Of a DNA stretch of 64,000 nt, positions 11,905-23,426 are shown piece by piece; position 1 is the first letter of the stretch; every line of letters begins with the position of its first letter. This stretch comes from Diplosphaera chodatii (taxonomy: Eukaryota > Chlorophyta > Trebouxiophyceae > Prasiolales > Stichococcaceae): assembly GCA_032358165.1 (NCBI GenBank), contig JAALGY010000028.1:1302001-1366000 (forward strand). Direction: 5' to 3'. The notes beneath the pieces are model-generated. The model was not told where the DNA came from. It made no database searches and saw nothing but the letters and a program-made list of their open reading frames with translations. The position numbers and the translations under genes were made by a program.

Positions 11905-12386
11905 GAGAACCTTGTTGCAATGCAGCAGGCCCGACCGCGGGACCCTGCGTCGACATCGTGCCGCACGCTCGCAAGCTGATACGGCGCTCGGTTTGCATGA
12001 GCTGCTGTGTTGGGACAGCACACCAGGCTGCATGATCGACCAATCCCTCAGTCGGTGCACTGCCTGGGCAGCCGGCACACGAAGCTGGCTATGCAACACC
12101 TCTGGGCACCCTGGAATCAATGCACTACCATTCACGAGGGCACATCCGCACATAAACTACCATGATGATGACTTCGCACAAGTTCCGTGCATCGCCCCCT
12201 TGCCAGCTATCCGGATGTTGAACCACGCCACACATTGCCGGCCACACCGCTGCGACCCGCATTGTTGACCCATCTGTGTGCTCTCAGCGAACACGAGAAG
12301 TCGTGATCTGCCCAAGCCTGCTGGGCCATTGACCGGTTGTCGGGGAGGACATTGCGACAGCACGCCGCGCCGCGCCAGCAGCACCA
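11905..12386. promoter_or_regulatory. Divergent intergenic region
   Basis: About 480 bp between a minus-strand start at 11904 and the peroxiredoxin start at 12387. Part may be 5' UTR or additional N-terminal coding sequence of the minus-strand gene, because its frame stays open to 12153. No specific promoter element was recognised. Confidence 0.35.
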
Positions 12387-13572
12387 ATGCAGCAGTCGTA
12401 CACAGCGTTGCTCCGAGCTTCGGCGGCGTTGCGCCCCTCGCAGCCTCTGCACGGAGCCAGATTGTTTGCCTCCAGCGCAGCCAGTCAGCCACAGCAGGCG
12501 CAAAACTATGATTCATACTCGGTCCCCGCTGGCCACCAGAATTCAGACCTTGGCAGCATTGCGTGCAACATCAGCCTCAACCGCCGCCGGGACCTGACAC
12601 TTAGAGAAGATCTCAAGGTTTTCGCAGACGGCAAGGAGACCACCCTGGCAGCCCTCATGCGGGTACCTGTGCTGCGCCTCGTGCATGGGTGATGCGTCAT
12701 GCGTGCATGGCAACGTTGCAAATGCAGGCATGAGTAATGGATGGCAACGGCTCTGAAGGCCCAGTTCCAACACCTTTGTCCGTAGGGGAAGCTCGTCGCC
12801 CTCTTTGGCGTGCCGGACATGGGCAAAGTTTGCAGCGAGTCCCACCTGCCCGACTTTCTGAAGAACGTGAGAGCTCGCCCACTCTTTGCATGACCCGCTT
12901 CATTTGACTCAATCGTGCGACTGTCGTAGTCCAATCGTTGCCAGACATTTCATGCACAACACAACGCAGGCAGACAAGCTGAAGCAGGCGGGCATCAAGC
13001 AGATTGCATGTGCTGCCGTGGCGCCAGCATCTCAGCTCGAGGAGTGGGCGAAGAAGCACGGCAATGCCAACAGCCAAGTACGAGGATTGGCTCCGCTGGT
13101 GCAGGCAATGCGGTGTTCCCAGCGGTTGAGCTTGAGGCAAGCTTGACATGCACCCTTGCATCTGCGCAGATTGCCCTGATCGCTGATGAAGATGGCGGCA
13201 TGACGCGCATGCTGGGGCTGGACATCCCAGCCAAGACTGGTGACACGTCCGCAGCTGGGCCACGGTCCCAGAGGTAAGGCGCCGACATGCGTGTGTGCAG
13301 GAGCATGCTGTGCATGTCTCACATGGTGCAAAGCATCTTGGCGTCCCTGTCGCAGGTATGCCGCGCTGGTCGATGGTGGCATCCTCCTCAAATTGGTGAG
13401 CTGCCTCGGTCGGTGTGTGCCTTGTTCCTTGATGTCATGCTTGTCAAGAGAAGGCTGTGGCAGAACCACCCCTTGCAATTGTCCTGCGCAGAAGGTGGAG
13501 GCAAACTTGGCGGAGGTCAAGGAGTCTTCTGCAGAGTCCATCCTGGACATGATGAAGACGCTGAAATGCTAA
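12387..13572 (+). CDS. Type II (Prx5-like) peroxiredoxin, probably mitochondrial, with altered active-site motif
   Basis: Six exons join in frame: 12387-12662, 12786-12866, 12970-13077, 13170-13273, 13356-13395, 13492-13572; about 217 aa. The N-terminus (LLRASAALRP, ARLFASSAAS) looks like a mitochondrial presequence. The body follows plant PRXIIF: KLVALFGVPD, SESHLPDF, ADKLKQAGIKQIACAAVAP, GLDIPAKTG, GPRSQRYAALVDGG. The family normally has P-G-A-x-T-x-x-C around the peroxidatic cysteine; here it reads PDMGKVCSESH, one residue shorter and lacking the catalytic Thr, although the Cys and the later GPRSxR Arg remain. Activity may therefore be reduced or changed. The protein ends in a Cys (MMKTLKC). 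Peroxide reduction is the family role; the actual activity is an inference. Confidence 0.82.
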
Positions 13573-14041
13573 AGCTTGCGAACGGTGCACCGACCCTACC
13601 ATGAAGATTGGTGGCTCGACACCTGCGGTCCAGATTTTCAGCGATTTCAGCTGGTCCGCAGCCACATTGGCTCAGCAGATCTGTCGATTGTATGCTTTCG
13701 ATGATCCAAGCAGTCGCCATTCAAAACGGACCCGGCAGAAACGTCAAAAGCTGTCGTCTTCCTGCTTCCAGTTAGTATTCGGCAGTCATCCAACTGGCGA
13801 AAAGTGTTTCTACAACGGGTTGCAATTTCTCAAACATACACAAGACGCGTTGCAAGCAGCCCATTGTCGTAGCACTGCCGCTGGGCAGCCTCTCCCGTGC
13901 AGATTGTTGATCGACATTGTTCAGACGTGTCTGCCGCCGCGCTTAGCATCCACCGAGCACTGCACGCCGAACCTTCAGGCTGACCACAGCAACAATCCGC
14001 GAGACCTCTTCTCCGACTCCCTGCTATATCGTATCGACGGC
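13573..14041. other. Intergenic
   Basis: A long open frame runs through this stretch into the next gene from about 13601, but its translation has no recognisable content before the ATG at 14042 and is probably 5' UTR and promoter. Confidence 0.35.
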
Positions 14042-14765
14042 ATGAGCAGCAGGGGACGTGCTGCAGGGGCGCGTCCGCCGCCGCCGCAGCAGCAGCAGCA
14101 GCCAGAATACAAGATGCTATCGCCCCGGATGAAGTGGCTGTATCGGGTCGGCTTCGTGGCCTGTCTGCTTGTGGTGGCGGTTGCGGGTGTGGGAGTCTTC
14201 ACCATCGCAGACGCTCAGGAGCGCAAGTACCGCATCAGCAACACCCGCTTTGCGGAATGGGTGTACTCGCTGGTGCAGTTCAACCAGGTGATCAGATGGT
14301 CAGGCTGTAGCCTTCCGCCAGACAGCAAAGTCTCGTGCATGCTGTGCAACGTACTGAGTCCTGCTTTGCTTGCCTGTAGGCCGCCCCGGGCATCCTGCTG
14401 AACGGGTCACTCATAGGTGAGTTGGCATGCTGATGCCGGACTATTTGCTGTTCAGCCACGCTGTTGTGAGCAGACCAAGTGACATATTTCAACAAGCCGC
14501 TGTGTCGACAGGAGCGATGGCATGCTTCCTACAGCTGCGCAATGACGGTCTTGCACGGCAGGTTAGTGTTGCAGTCTGCCACAGCACTGCCTGAGTTTCG
14601 GGCGTCGACACTAATACCATGCACAAGCATGCAACGTGAGGAACTGTCGAAGCTGGGTAGTCACACAGTGCTGTTGTACAACAGGCGCGTCTGCTGGCCA
14701 ATGTGAAGGTGCTGTCAGATAAGGAGGTGAAGGCGATGCAGAAGGAAGGCAAGAAGTCACGATGA
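14042..14765 (+). CDS. Small single-pass membrane protein, unknown family
   Basis: Four exons join in frame: 14042-14287, 14380-14416, 14512-14561 and 14685-14765, giving about 137 aa. After a Pro/Gln-rich N-terminus (PPPPQQQQQ) comes KWLYRVGF and one strong membrane segment (VACLLVVAVAGVGVFTIA), then a soluble part with NTRFAEWVYSLVQFNQ, GILLNGSLIGAMACFLQL and a basic end KEGKKSR. A second weak hydrophobic segment spans GILLNGSLIGAMACF. The clean exon phases support a real gene, but I do not recognise the family. It is convergent with the transporter gene, 149 bp between stops. Confidence 0.68.
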
Positions 14766-14914
14766 AGTCCGGCACTCTCTGGGTGAAGTGTATATGTTTT
14801 TGGACAGTACTCTCAGCGTGTGTTCCGTGGGCAACGCCCTTCAGTGTCAAGTGTACCCTTTGCACATCAGAATTGGTCCTGATCGCACTGCAAGCGTTTA
14901 CGAGCGGTGAACAG

Positions 14915-16323
14915 CTATTTGGTCTTCCTGGCGGCTGTTTGCTGCTGCTGCTGCAATCGCAATTGCCGCCTGCGCTGCTGCTCGAATGTGTACTTCACAA
15001 AACCGGCAATAGCAATGAGGTAGCCTACAAGCTGCATCGTTGTCACCTGATCGCCCATGAGCACACCCATGTACACTACAAAAATGTTCTTCATGCAGCC
15101 GACGGTCTTGAACGTCAGGCTGGATGTCAATCGAATTGCAAGGAAGCTGAACAGGTTGACGCTGGCGCTGGCGACCGCCAGGGCGGCAAAGATGCTGGGG
15201 TTGTCCACGGCGATCCGGAAGCCGTATGCTGCGAGCCGCTCGCCCTCCACCAGCCATGCGGCAACGCTCAAGATTGCCCCTGTGGGCAGGCCCACATACA
15301 GCAGCACCTGCGCAGCCGGGAACGGAAACCAAATGCAGTGCACCATCAGTCGGCAAGATGCGATGCTTATGCAAGCCCTGCAACGACACAAGAGACCATG
15401 GTACGGACCTCGGCGGCGTTGTACTTGAGCTGGCCCATGAGCACGTCCACAAGCACGACGCGCAGGGACTCCAGAACTGCGGATGCTGTGAACGAAATGA
15501 AGCCGCCCATGTTGAAGGACGCGGTGCCCATCTCCAAGAGTGCCAGCAGGCTGGTGCCAATGGTGATGGCGGTGATGCTGGTCAGCACAGGCAGCGAAAA
15601 GCGCTCCAGGCCGCCGACAAGGCACAGCACCTGCGGCAAGTGCCACCAGTTGTGCTCTTGGGGCTGCATTGGGCAGAACAGCTCCGGTATTCAGCACGCA
15701 TGCGCACGTGACGTACCAGGGTGATGGCGGGCACCATGGCCTTGAGCATCTGAATGAATGCCATCGACAGGCTCAGATATGCGAGGTTGCCTAGGTACAG
15801 CGTGCCAGCAAAGCTGACGACCGATGGCAACACTCGCAGCAGGAACACGCTTGCTGACGGCGCTTTGCCCAGCGGCAGCACACCCGCCTTTGACAACAGC
15901 ACACCTGTGCAGCCAGGCGCACCTCACAGACTATCTGCATACAATGCTGCATGTTTGACCTACTTATTTCTTGGCATGTTAATCCAAAACGGAAAGATCT
16001 GCTTGACCACTGAGGCAGACCTGCGAGGGCTGATGCAAGCTGCTCGCCAGCTGTGAGTGTCAGCGGGAAGTGAAACCCTTTGTCGACCATGGCAATCTTG
16101 TGACCTGCATATCAGGAAGATTTGGGTGAAACGCTGACAGCATCAGGATAAAGGTGCGCATCGGATGAGCAACCCTGTTTCGGAGGGTCCAACAGCGATA
16201 CGCTTCCATGTTTATGCCCGGGATCGCACCTAGAATCATGAGTGACGATGCCACAGACCATGCCAACAGCGCCAGTATGGGCCACAGGATGTTGCCGGCA
16301 GCCTTGACACTGCTTGCGGCCAT
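14915..16323 (-). CDS. Drug/metabolite transporter of the triose-phosphate / nucleotide-sugar translocator type
   Basis: Five exons on the minus strand: 16323-16230, 16104-16021, 15904-15717, 15630-15409, 15307-14915; about 326 aa, the usual length. Landmarks in order are WSVASSLMILGHKIAM, FHFPLTLTAGEQLASA, LPSVVSFAGTLYLGN, FIQMLKAMVPAITL, LLALLEMGTASFNMGG, VLESLRVVLVDVLMGQ, SSLTFKTVGCMKNI and VGYLIAIAGFVKYTFEQQ. These match plant and algal TPT-family (EamA-like) carriers with about ten membrane helices; most uncharacterised members are Golgi or endomembrane nucleotide-sugar or phosphate-ester antiporters. No plastid presequence is seen, which favours an endomembrane location. The substrate cannot be told. 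The C-terminus is rich in Gln and Arg. Confidence 0.85.
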
Positions 16324-17004
16324 TGATGCGTCCTTCTGATGCAATGAGGTGCGACGTGATGCAGCCCGCGTGGTGTACACACGGTGTGCACCTCTACAGG
16401 CTGCAGTGCGTGTAGAGCCCTGGTTCCCTAGCCCACAATTCTGACTGCAACAATCTCAATAGTAATCGTGGCAATCATGTATTTGAGAAAAGCCAATGAC
16501 ACCACGCCGCGCGCGCGACGACATGTCTGACCAGGTGTCAGCAGCACATAGAGCACCAGTCAGAACGAGCTAGCAGTGCAATCACAAAGAAATCACACAA
16601 ATCAATGGAAGTGATGGTGTTTGGCTTTTGTGGCTCTGTGCTGCAGGGACAAGAGGGACAGGACGGGACACCGCGGCTAAAATGCGCCAGTGCGAGAGCT
16701 GGGTCAATGCAATGACAAACTCTATGATGCACCGGCCCAAATGATCGTGAAGCACCACTAGCACCAAATGTCCCCGTACAGCAGCAAACTGTACTGCAGC
16801 TGGGGCGTTCGCCGTTTGCTTTGCTTGATTTGTGTTTGCATGCAGCTGCACCACGGTGTTGTCGGCAGTCTGAAGCAGCATCCTCGAAGCGTGTGTGTAT
16901 ACTTGCACTCACAACATAAGGGATCTGGCCACAGTCTCTTTGGACGTTGTTGCAGCCCCAAACAACACCTCTATCGGACGGCCGTCGACCAGCTTGTCGC
17001 AACA
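16324..17004. promoter_or_regulatory. Divergent intergenic region
   Basis: About 680 bp between the transporter (-) and NOP53 (+) start codons. No gene or specific element was found. Confidence 0.35.
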
Positions 17005-18957
17005 ATGCCTGCGAAGCACAGCAAAAAGGCCTGGAAGAAGAGGAAGGATACAGATGAAACTGTGAGCATGCGGTGTTTCACACCCTGCCCAGCGGCGGCT
17101 GCCGCAGCAGCTGTGCCTCCTCGCATAGCGTCCGCTGTGCTTCTCGCATTGCTGGTTCGATGTCTGGTGTGGCTGTACTTCAGGTGGAAGAGGGCCTTGA
17201 GAAGGACACGCACGACAAGCTGCATGGAACAGACTTTGAGCAGGTTCCCAGCGCCGAGCTCTTCTACGAGGACAAGGTGCGCCATTGACACCAGCGTATG
17301 TAACACTGATGCCACCCCGTTGAACTGCGAGGCGTTCCTCAGCTGCGTGCAGACGACGCTGGTGCCCTTGCGACTGTGCAGGTGGCATCAGCACCTGCGG
17401 CGCCAGCAACCGAGGCAGCGCAAGGTCGGCTGCGCAAGCGGCAGAGAGTGCTGAAGTCGGAGGCCATCTTGGCGGTGCGCGAGGCGCCAGGCAGCTCCAG
17501 CTGTGTCTGCTCTGTTCTGCATATTGATGGACTGCAGGGTGGTGCTGCTGCGCATCTGGACCTGCCAGCCTTGGTGTGCTGCAGGCTGGGCGCGCAGTGA
17601 AGCCCATTGGCACCCAGCCACCCAAGTCATCGAAGCCAGCACGAGCTGCGAAGCAGGCAACACGACGGCAGCTGCATCCGCAGCAGCAGCAGGCAGTCAA
17701 AGAGGCAGCCACCTTGGACATCTGGGGCGGGGAATCACAGCAGTCAGGCGCAGGTGCCTCGCGAGCAGCGCATGATGCAGCTGCCTGCGACCTTGTGCTC
17801 TGCAAGCCTGTGACCTTTGCGTCTTGAACGTTGGCGCGCACTGCCATGCAGCAGGCAGGCGGGCGGCATCTGCCAACCCAAGGAGGCCAAGTGCGCCTGC
17901 GCGCCCGGCGGTTGAGGTGGACCAGCCGGGGTGCTCATACAACCCGGACGCGGGGCAGCACCAGGACGCCGTGGCTGCAGCTGTAGCGGCTGAAGTGCAG
18001 AAGCAGCTTGCTGCGGAGCTGGCGCCAAAGCCGCTTGAGATGGTGGCCACAAGCGAAGCAAAGCAGGATGACCTGCGCATGCTGCAGGTGCTCCTCCGGA
18101 GGGGCTGCAACAGTGCTGTTATGCCAGCATTGTGCATGATGCCATGGTCATGAGCCCTTTTGCAGCAACAGTGCCTGATTGATGGGGCAGGTGGACCAGG
18201 CAGCAGATGAGGCGCAACCAGAGGCTAATGATGCAGCTGGTGCAGTGGGTGTCGACAGGCGCATGCCGGCCACCAAGACCAAAACGCAGCGTAACAAGGA
18301 ACAGCGGCATCGGCAGGTGACTCACGCTAAACCCGTTGTGATATGGTGTGCCCTGAAGAGACTTGCCGTGCTGTTCGTCTGCTGCGTGAGGTCACACCGC
18401 ATAGCTGCAATGCGACCGCACACCGCTGCTCTCCCAAGCGTAGGCGGAAGCTGAGCTGAAGGCACGCAAGCAGCAGAAGGAGATGGCCAAGTCCATCAAT
18501 CAGCTCAAACAGCTTGCAGAGGAGCTAAGCGCAGAAGAGGAGTTGCGGGCTGCGACAGCGCTCCGCAAGCAGGCAGGACTGCGGGCGGCTGAATCCGTGC
18601 ACACAGCTACATTGAGCTGCATCAGTGTTGCAAGGTTGTGAGTATGCAGCATGAGCTACCTCTGACCCTGTCCCCTTGTGCGTGCAGATCAGCAAGCTGG
18701 AGAAGCAGGCAGAGGGGCCGCCGCGGCTTGGCAAGACGCCATTTGTACATGAGCCGGTGCACGTGCTCCTGAGCGAGGAGTTGAACGGCAGCCTGCGCAG
18801 TCTGAAGGCGACCAGCATGCTGGCGCGCGACCGCTTCAAGAGCCTGCAGAAGCGGGGCTTGCTGGAGCCTAGAACTCGTGTCCGCAAGCATGCCGGCAAG
18901 CGCATTGCCAGTGAGACATACGCCAACAGGCAGGCAGGCCGTGACCTCGTGGTCTGA
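17005..18957 (+). CDS. NOP53: Ribosome biogenesis protein NOP53 (GLTSCR2/PICT1 family)
   Basis: Eight exons join in frame: 17005-17061, 17184-17276, 17343-17474, 17585-17753, 17852-18087, 18191-18316, 18444-18596, 18688-18957; about 411 aa. The start is basic (MPAKHSKKAWKKRKDTDE), followed by VPSAELFYEDK, TLDIWGGE, the family signature PAVEVDQPGCSYNPD with HQDAVAAAVAAE, KTKTQRNKEQRHRQ, a long charged coiled coil (ELKARKQQKEMAKSINQL), and the conserved C-terminus RLGKTPF, LLSEELNGSLRSLK, DRFKSLQKRGLLEPR. NOP53 acts in the nucleolus in late 60S maturation and recruits the exosome-associated helicase Mtr4. The N-terminal exon 2-3 junction and the donor after 18596 (GTGCAC) are the least certain. 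It is convergent with the CHMP5 gene. Confidence 0.87.
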
Positions 18958-19210
18958 TATAGTTGTGGCAGGCTCAGCTCGCGCATTTACCACACTATTG
19001 TATGCTTTATCAAGCTCTTGCGACAGTAGTGAGCGAAAACCAAGGCAACATGCAAATCAAGGTGACCAGCGCCCTTGACCAAGCCATCGCTCGATGCAAT
19101 GACTGCGCCTCTCTGCTCGTGCCGGCACATGGCATTGACCTCCCTACTGTACGAAGGAAGTCCGCCAACGCAGCTCAGGCCATCGACGGCTGCTCCACAC
19201 ATGCAGCTGC
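18958..19210. other. Short convergent intergenic region
   Basis: 253 bp between the NOP53 stop and the CHMP5 stop; must hold both 3' ends. No TGTAA was noticed on either strand near the stops. Confidence 0.35.
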
Positions 19211-20501
19211 TCAGCTGCGCTGCGGCACAGCAGGGAGGCTCAGCTCGCCCTCTGCCAGGGGCTGTTGCTCATGCGGAGCCTCTGGCAGCTCCGGTTCCTG
19301 CACATACAGGCAACAGCAGTTCCAGCCACGGGATACTGGAGCAGGTTGTGCGCCACAGTGAGCGCCGGTGGCTTGCGGGCGGTCGCCAGGCCAACAGCCG
19401 GCCAAGCAATCGACGAAGCGCGGGCCAGCAGACAGCGGCCGCCGTTGGGCGGGGCGCGCCTGCAGGTAGCTGGGCACGGCGCCCTGCGCGGCGGTCTCCT
19501 CCGCCTCGAAGGCCATGTCCGCCTCCAGCGCGTCCAGCTCCCCCAGCAGCTCGTCCTCGTCCACGTCGTCGGGCACCCCGTAGTTCTGCCCCAGCACGTC
19601 CTGGATGTCGTTGTGCATGTCCTGCGGCGAGGCAGGAGGCGCCGCTCGCAGCACAGCATGCACCACCGGAAACCTGGCTGTGGGTGTCTGGTGAGGCTGA
19701 CCGGTCACAACTGCTGGTGTGCTTCTACATGGAGGCCTGGATAATCGCATGCAGCGCACCATGATGTCGGCCATGTCGTCCTGCAGCTTGTCGATGTTGC
19801 TGATGTTGAGCTCGTCTCGTCTGAAGGCGCTGCGGAGCTCCTTCCCTGCAGGAGGCGGTGACGGAGGTCGACAAAGTGGCATCTTGCGCCAGCAACATCG
19901 TGCGCATGACAGGAGCACAACAGCAGGGGCTGCAGGCCCCCTCGCCTGCTGCCTTCATCGCCTGCACCGTCTGCACGGAGTCCTGAACATTCTCCATCAT
20001 GAAGGACGTCTGCTCCACATTGAACTGCTGGTTGTACAGCTGGTCGCGCTGGTTCTCATACAGCCGTTTCTGCTTGAGCACCTGCAAGCCAGTGGAAAGT
20101 ATGATTCAGCGGTGCGACAACCTGAATCTGCGATGTCGGCGCGCATGCAACCTGCCCAAGCATGGGCTTGCTCCGTGCAGGCTGGGCATCCAGGAGCTGC
20201 CACGCACATTCAGCGCCCTGCGCTTTGCTGCCTCCTGCGCTGGCCCAGGCCGGCTGCGCTTGATGGCTTCCCTGTGTTTGATGAGCTGCTCATCGAGCTT
20301 TCGAAGCTTCTCGTCCAACCTGGAGTGGAGCAAGCTCGCATGTGTGAAGGAACCATTCTGACGGAGGCGCACACGGGCACGGGTCACCCCCAGATGCAGC
20401 AGGGTGACTCACGTGTCCCCGCGCGAGGTCAGCCGCGCAGTTGTGTCGTTCAGCGTCGGGGGTGGGGCCTTTTCTTGCCGCTTGCCAAATATCCGGTTCA
20501 T
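19211..20501 (-). CDS. VPS60: ESCRT-III-associated protein CHMP5 / VPS60
   Basis: Six exons on the minus strand: 20501-20413, 20319-20208, 20081-19946, 19845-19760, 19621-19460, 19297-19211; about 223 aa, as in CHMP5 (about 220). The start MNRIFGKRQEKAPPPTL is diagnostic. A Snf7 core follows: LDEKLRKLDEQLIKHREAI, GPAQEAAKRRALN, VLKQKRLYENQRDQL, FNVEQTSFMMENVQD, NISNIDKLQDDMADIM, then DIQDVLGQNYGVPDDVDEDE and the acidic AELDALE-type MIM region. It works with LIP5/VTA1 and Vps4 in endosomal sorting and membrane scission. The intron after exon 3 has a GC donor (CAG|GCGAGG) that restores exact family spacing. The intron before the last exon would also need a GC donor, but 19298-19459 is open and in frame, so it might instead be retained. 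Confidence 0.9.
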
Positions 20502-21016
20502 GTTGCTGCCGCTGGTATGCCGCTGCCCCGGTGTGCACGTCGAGTTGCTCAGGCAGCGAGTTGACAGGACTCTACATGGATCACGGGCAGTGTGCCTGCT
20601 TGCAGAGTTCCAACCCGGCGTCTGCAACGTAGCGGCACGCTTGGGGCAGCAGGACCTGTGGTCTCGGGTCTCAGACTTGAGTGTGTCAAACCACAGCTGT
20701 CGTGGGGCGACCTTCCTTGTCGAACACACGTGCGAGCCAAACAACTTTCGTTCAATACCGCAATGCGTAAACTGCTGGTCATGCGCCGCAAAGCAGGCTC
20801 TCTCGTCGTCCTCGATGGCTCCCAGCTGTACCGTACAGGCCTCACATTACAGCCGTACAGCTTCCACTCGTGTCCAGCGCAGCAACAAGAGTGCTGCCCT
20901 GCTGCCGGCAGAAGCCAAATCTGCACATATGATGCAAAATTCCGAACAGCAATGTGCTGCACGACGCCTACACAATTCCGAACAGCAATGTGCTGCAGGA
21001 CGCCTACACGCCTTTA
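20502..21016. other. Intergenic, with a short tandem repeat
   Basis: 515 bp between CHMP5 and the end of PEX7. It contains a tandem repeat of a 30-bp unit (core TTCCGAACAGCAATGTGCTG) at about 20939-21002. TTACA at 20847-20851 reads TGTAA on the minus strand about 165 bp past the PEX7 stop, a likely polyadenylation signal. Confidence 0.45.
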
Positions 21017-22510
21017 CTACGCAAGTCCCATCTGTCTGCAGTCCCAGATGGCAACCGTCTCATCCCAGCCGGCGCTGGCCAGCTGCCCATCGATGTGTAC
21101 ATTGAACTCCAGGCCCACCGCAAACTCTGTGTGGTGTCCCCACGTCCGCATCAGCGGGTTGGTGGGCGACGCCACATCCCAAAGGCGCACCGTCATGTCG
21201 TACGAGCAGGACGCCACAATGTTCTCCGTGTGCGGGGAGAACACCAGCCTGCGCAGGGAGCGGTGTGGGTTCACCTTTCGCATGTGCAGTGCACACCAGA
21301 GTTAGGGGCGCAGCTTGATCTGTAGACGGCACATGGGCGAGCCATCACGACATGCTGCAGGGCCAGCTGCAAGATGCATCCACCTGCGGACCGCCAAGGT
21401 GTGGCCCAGGAGTGAGGTGAGCTCCTTCTGTGGCATGCGCACGTCCCACGTCTTGATCGTGTGATCTGTGCCCCCGGTGGCGATCACGCAGTCGTTGTAC
21501 TTGCACCAGTCCGCGGCAAGCACCTCCTGCATGGGCCGCAGCCGACGTGTGTGCCCGGCGCAGTCAGCAGATGCAGTTTCCACATCCAAGGGCTCGACGA
21601 AAGGAGAGCTCACCCCTGCATGGGCTGCAATGCTGAGGGTGGACCGCGGCTGCCGCACGTCCCACACCTTTGCTATTCTGTCGCCTGAGGCTGACAGGAA
21701 CACATCGCCATGTGCTGGGTTCCTGCAGTGATGGGCGATGTGTGAACCGGCATGGCGGGCCTGCCATGGCATGTATATGCAGGCTCACGGCTGGGATGCT
21801 GTGATGCTGCTGCGCAATGTGTAGCAGAACGCACCAGACGGCTGCGTACACACAATACTTGTGCTCGCTGAACGTGCGCAACGACTGCGGCTGTTCCCAG
21901 TCCCAGAGCTTGACCGTGTCATCCCATGACGCACTCAGGAACCTGCTCCGGTGCTTTGTGTTCCAGCTCAGCGACACTACCTGCACAATGATGTGGCAAG
22001 TCGCTTCCCTTCAGCGTGCAACATGTTGTGCACAGCCGACATGCAGGTCACGGCATATGCACTGCAGTTATGATTTCATGCAGCACGTGCCTCACGGGTG
22101 TGCTCCCGCCAGGCCCGAAGCGGGTTTTGCTGCGCCGGCGCCTGCATGTCCCACAGCTTGATGCTGCCATCGCCAGAGGCGGAAGCCAGGATGTTCTCGT
22201 TGGCTTCGCTCCACGCGCAGTCCCATAGGCCGTCCACTGTGTCAAATGCTGCAACCAGCTGGAGCCCTTGAGGCGCAACCTGCGCATCCGTCATCACATA
22301 GTTGGTGATGCACCATCCTGACAAGGACACGATCAGCTACACTCATCAGGGCTCACATAACACAGGACTGACGGTACTTACCCGCAGTATCAACTGCTGG
22401 CCATTGCCGATGATGCCAAAGTTCTGTGCAGTGGCAACGGCGACCAGACTGCCAACAAATGGCGAGAACTTCACGGCACATGCGTGAAACTGTGTCTTGA
22501 AGGACAGCAT
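21017..22510 (-). CDS. PEX7: Peroxisomal PTS2 receptor PEX7 (WD40 protein)
   Basis: Six exons on the minus strand: 22510-22382, 22279-22091, 21980-21835, 21722-21614, 21526-21384, 21248-21017; about 315 aa, the normal length. The start MLSFKTQFHACAVKFSPF and ATAQNFGIIGNGQQLIL match PEX7. WD repeats follow: WSEANENILASASGDGSIKLWD, FLSASWDDTVKLWDW, HGDVFLSASGDRIAKVWD, WCKYNDCVIATGGTDHTIKTW, NIVASCSYDMTVRLWD, HHTEFAVGLEF and the last blade ASAGWDETVAIWD. The protein carries PTS2-tagged matrix enzymes to the peroxisome with a PEX5 co-receptor. The intron after exon 2 appears to use a GC donor (GAG|GCACGT), which keeps the family sequence EHxREV; a GT alternative four bases upstream would lose it. 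Confidence 0.93.
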
Positions 22511-23426
22511 CGTGCAATGGCACTGTCACGGTAGGATCAACTCAGTGTGCTGACACAGCGCATGCTGCCGCAGCTGCCCTATTGCGGATGGTCGACATCA
22601 TTTGCTACTCGGTTGTGCCGTGCTCAGGGGGCCAGCGATTTGTGTGCACATCTGCGTGTAATCTGATCACCAGAGGAAGCACTGTTGCCGTAACGTGGGG
22701 CCTGAGGGAGGTCAGAGGTCCAGATGCGCTGCGTCACAGCAGGACCTCGGCCTGCATGTGCACTCTGCAGTGTCCGGTGTACAGCCACACGTCGAAGGTA
22801 ATGCCGATGGTCTGCAAGTCTGCAGTTGTGTCGCCCGTGTCGTCCAGGAAAGCACGCCATGTGTGGGAAGCAGACGGTGCAGGCCGAGCATGACCTGATG
22901 CAACCTCGCCTGTGCCACCTCAGCAATGCCTAGCTCCCAATTTGGCCTCCGATGATGTCATTGGCAGCTGGGAAGGAGATTTCGCGTCCATACATCTGCG
23001 CTAGAGAATCCTGTCACCTCCTGTAGACTGTGATCATGCCGACCACTGTGCCTCAAGTCCACACTATTTAAAATCTTTATTATCCGCTTCACGCTGATGT
23101 GCGCAGGCGGTCAAAATCTGTGCTGCTGCCGTAAAACCATACTAGGCCTGGTCAATGTTCCAGTAGTAAGCTGGCAAGACTTGCATTGCCTTGGGTACTT
23201 GCCGACCAACCTGTGACGAAATGTCTGACCAACAGTGGACGCTGGCATCGATTGGCAGCATGTGCACCAGAGGGGTGCCATGCTAGTCATGGTATATCTC
23301 TATACCGTACATCGTGGGAATCACCATGGTGTCACAGATACAAATCCTACTGCAAACAATAAACCCAGTGCAGAAGTTCGGTTGCTGCAACTACGGCTGC
23401 AGAAGCCGTCAGTTGTCACGTTGTGG
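22511..23426. other. Intergenic, no gene supported
   Basis: About 0.9 kb between PEX7 and the photolyase 3' end. AT-rich patches (for example around 23070-23090) suggest UTR or spacer. No exon chain was found. Confidence 0.4.

Noticed and set aside
14762..15724. 320-aa plus-strand ORF
   Set aside because: It is the antisense shadow of the transporter exons on the minus strand.
20592..21305. 237-aa plus-strand ORF
   Set aside because: Antisense to the last PEX7 exon and intergenic sequence; no family resemblance.
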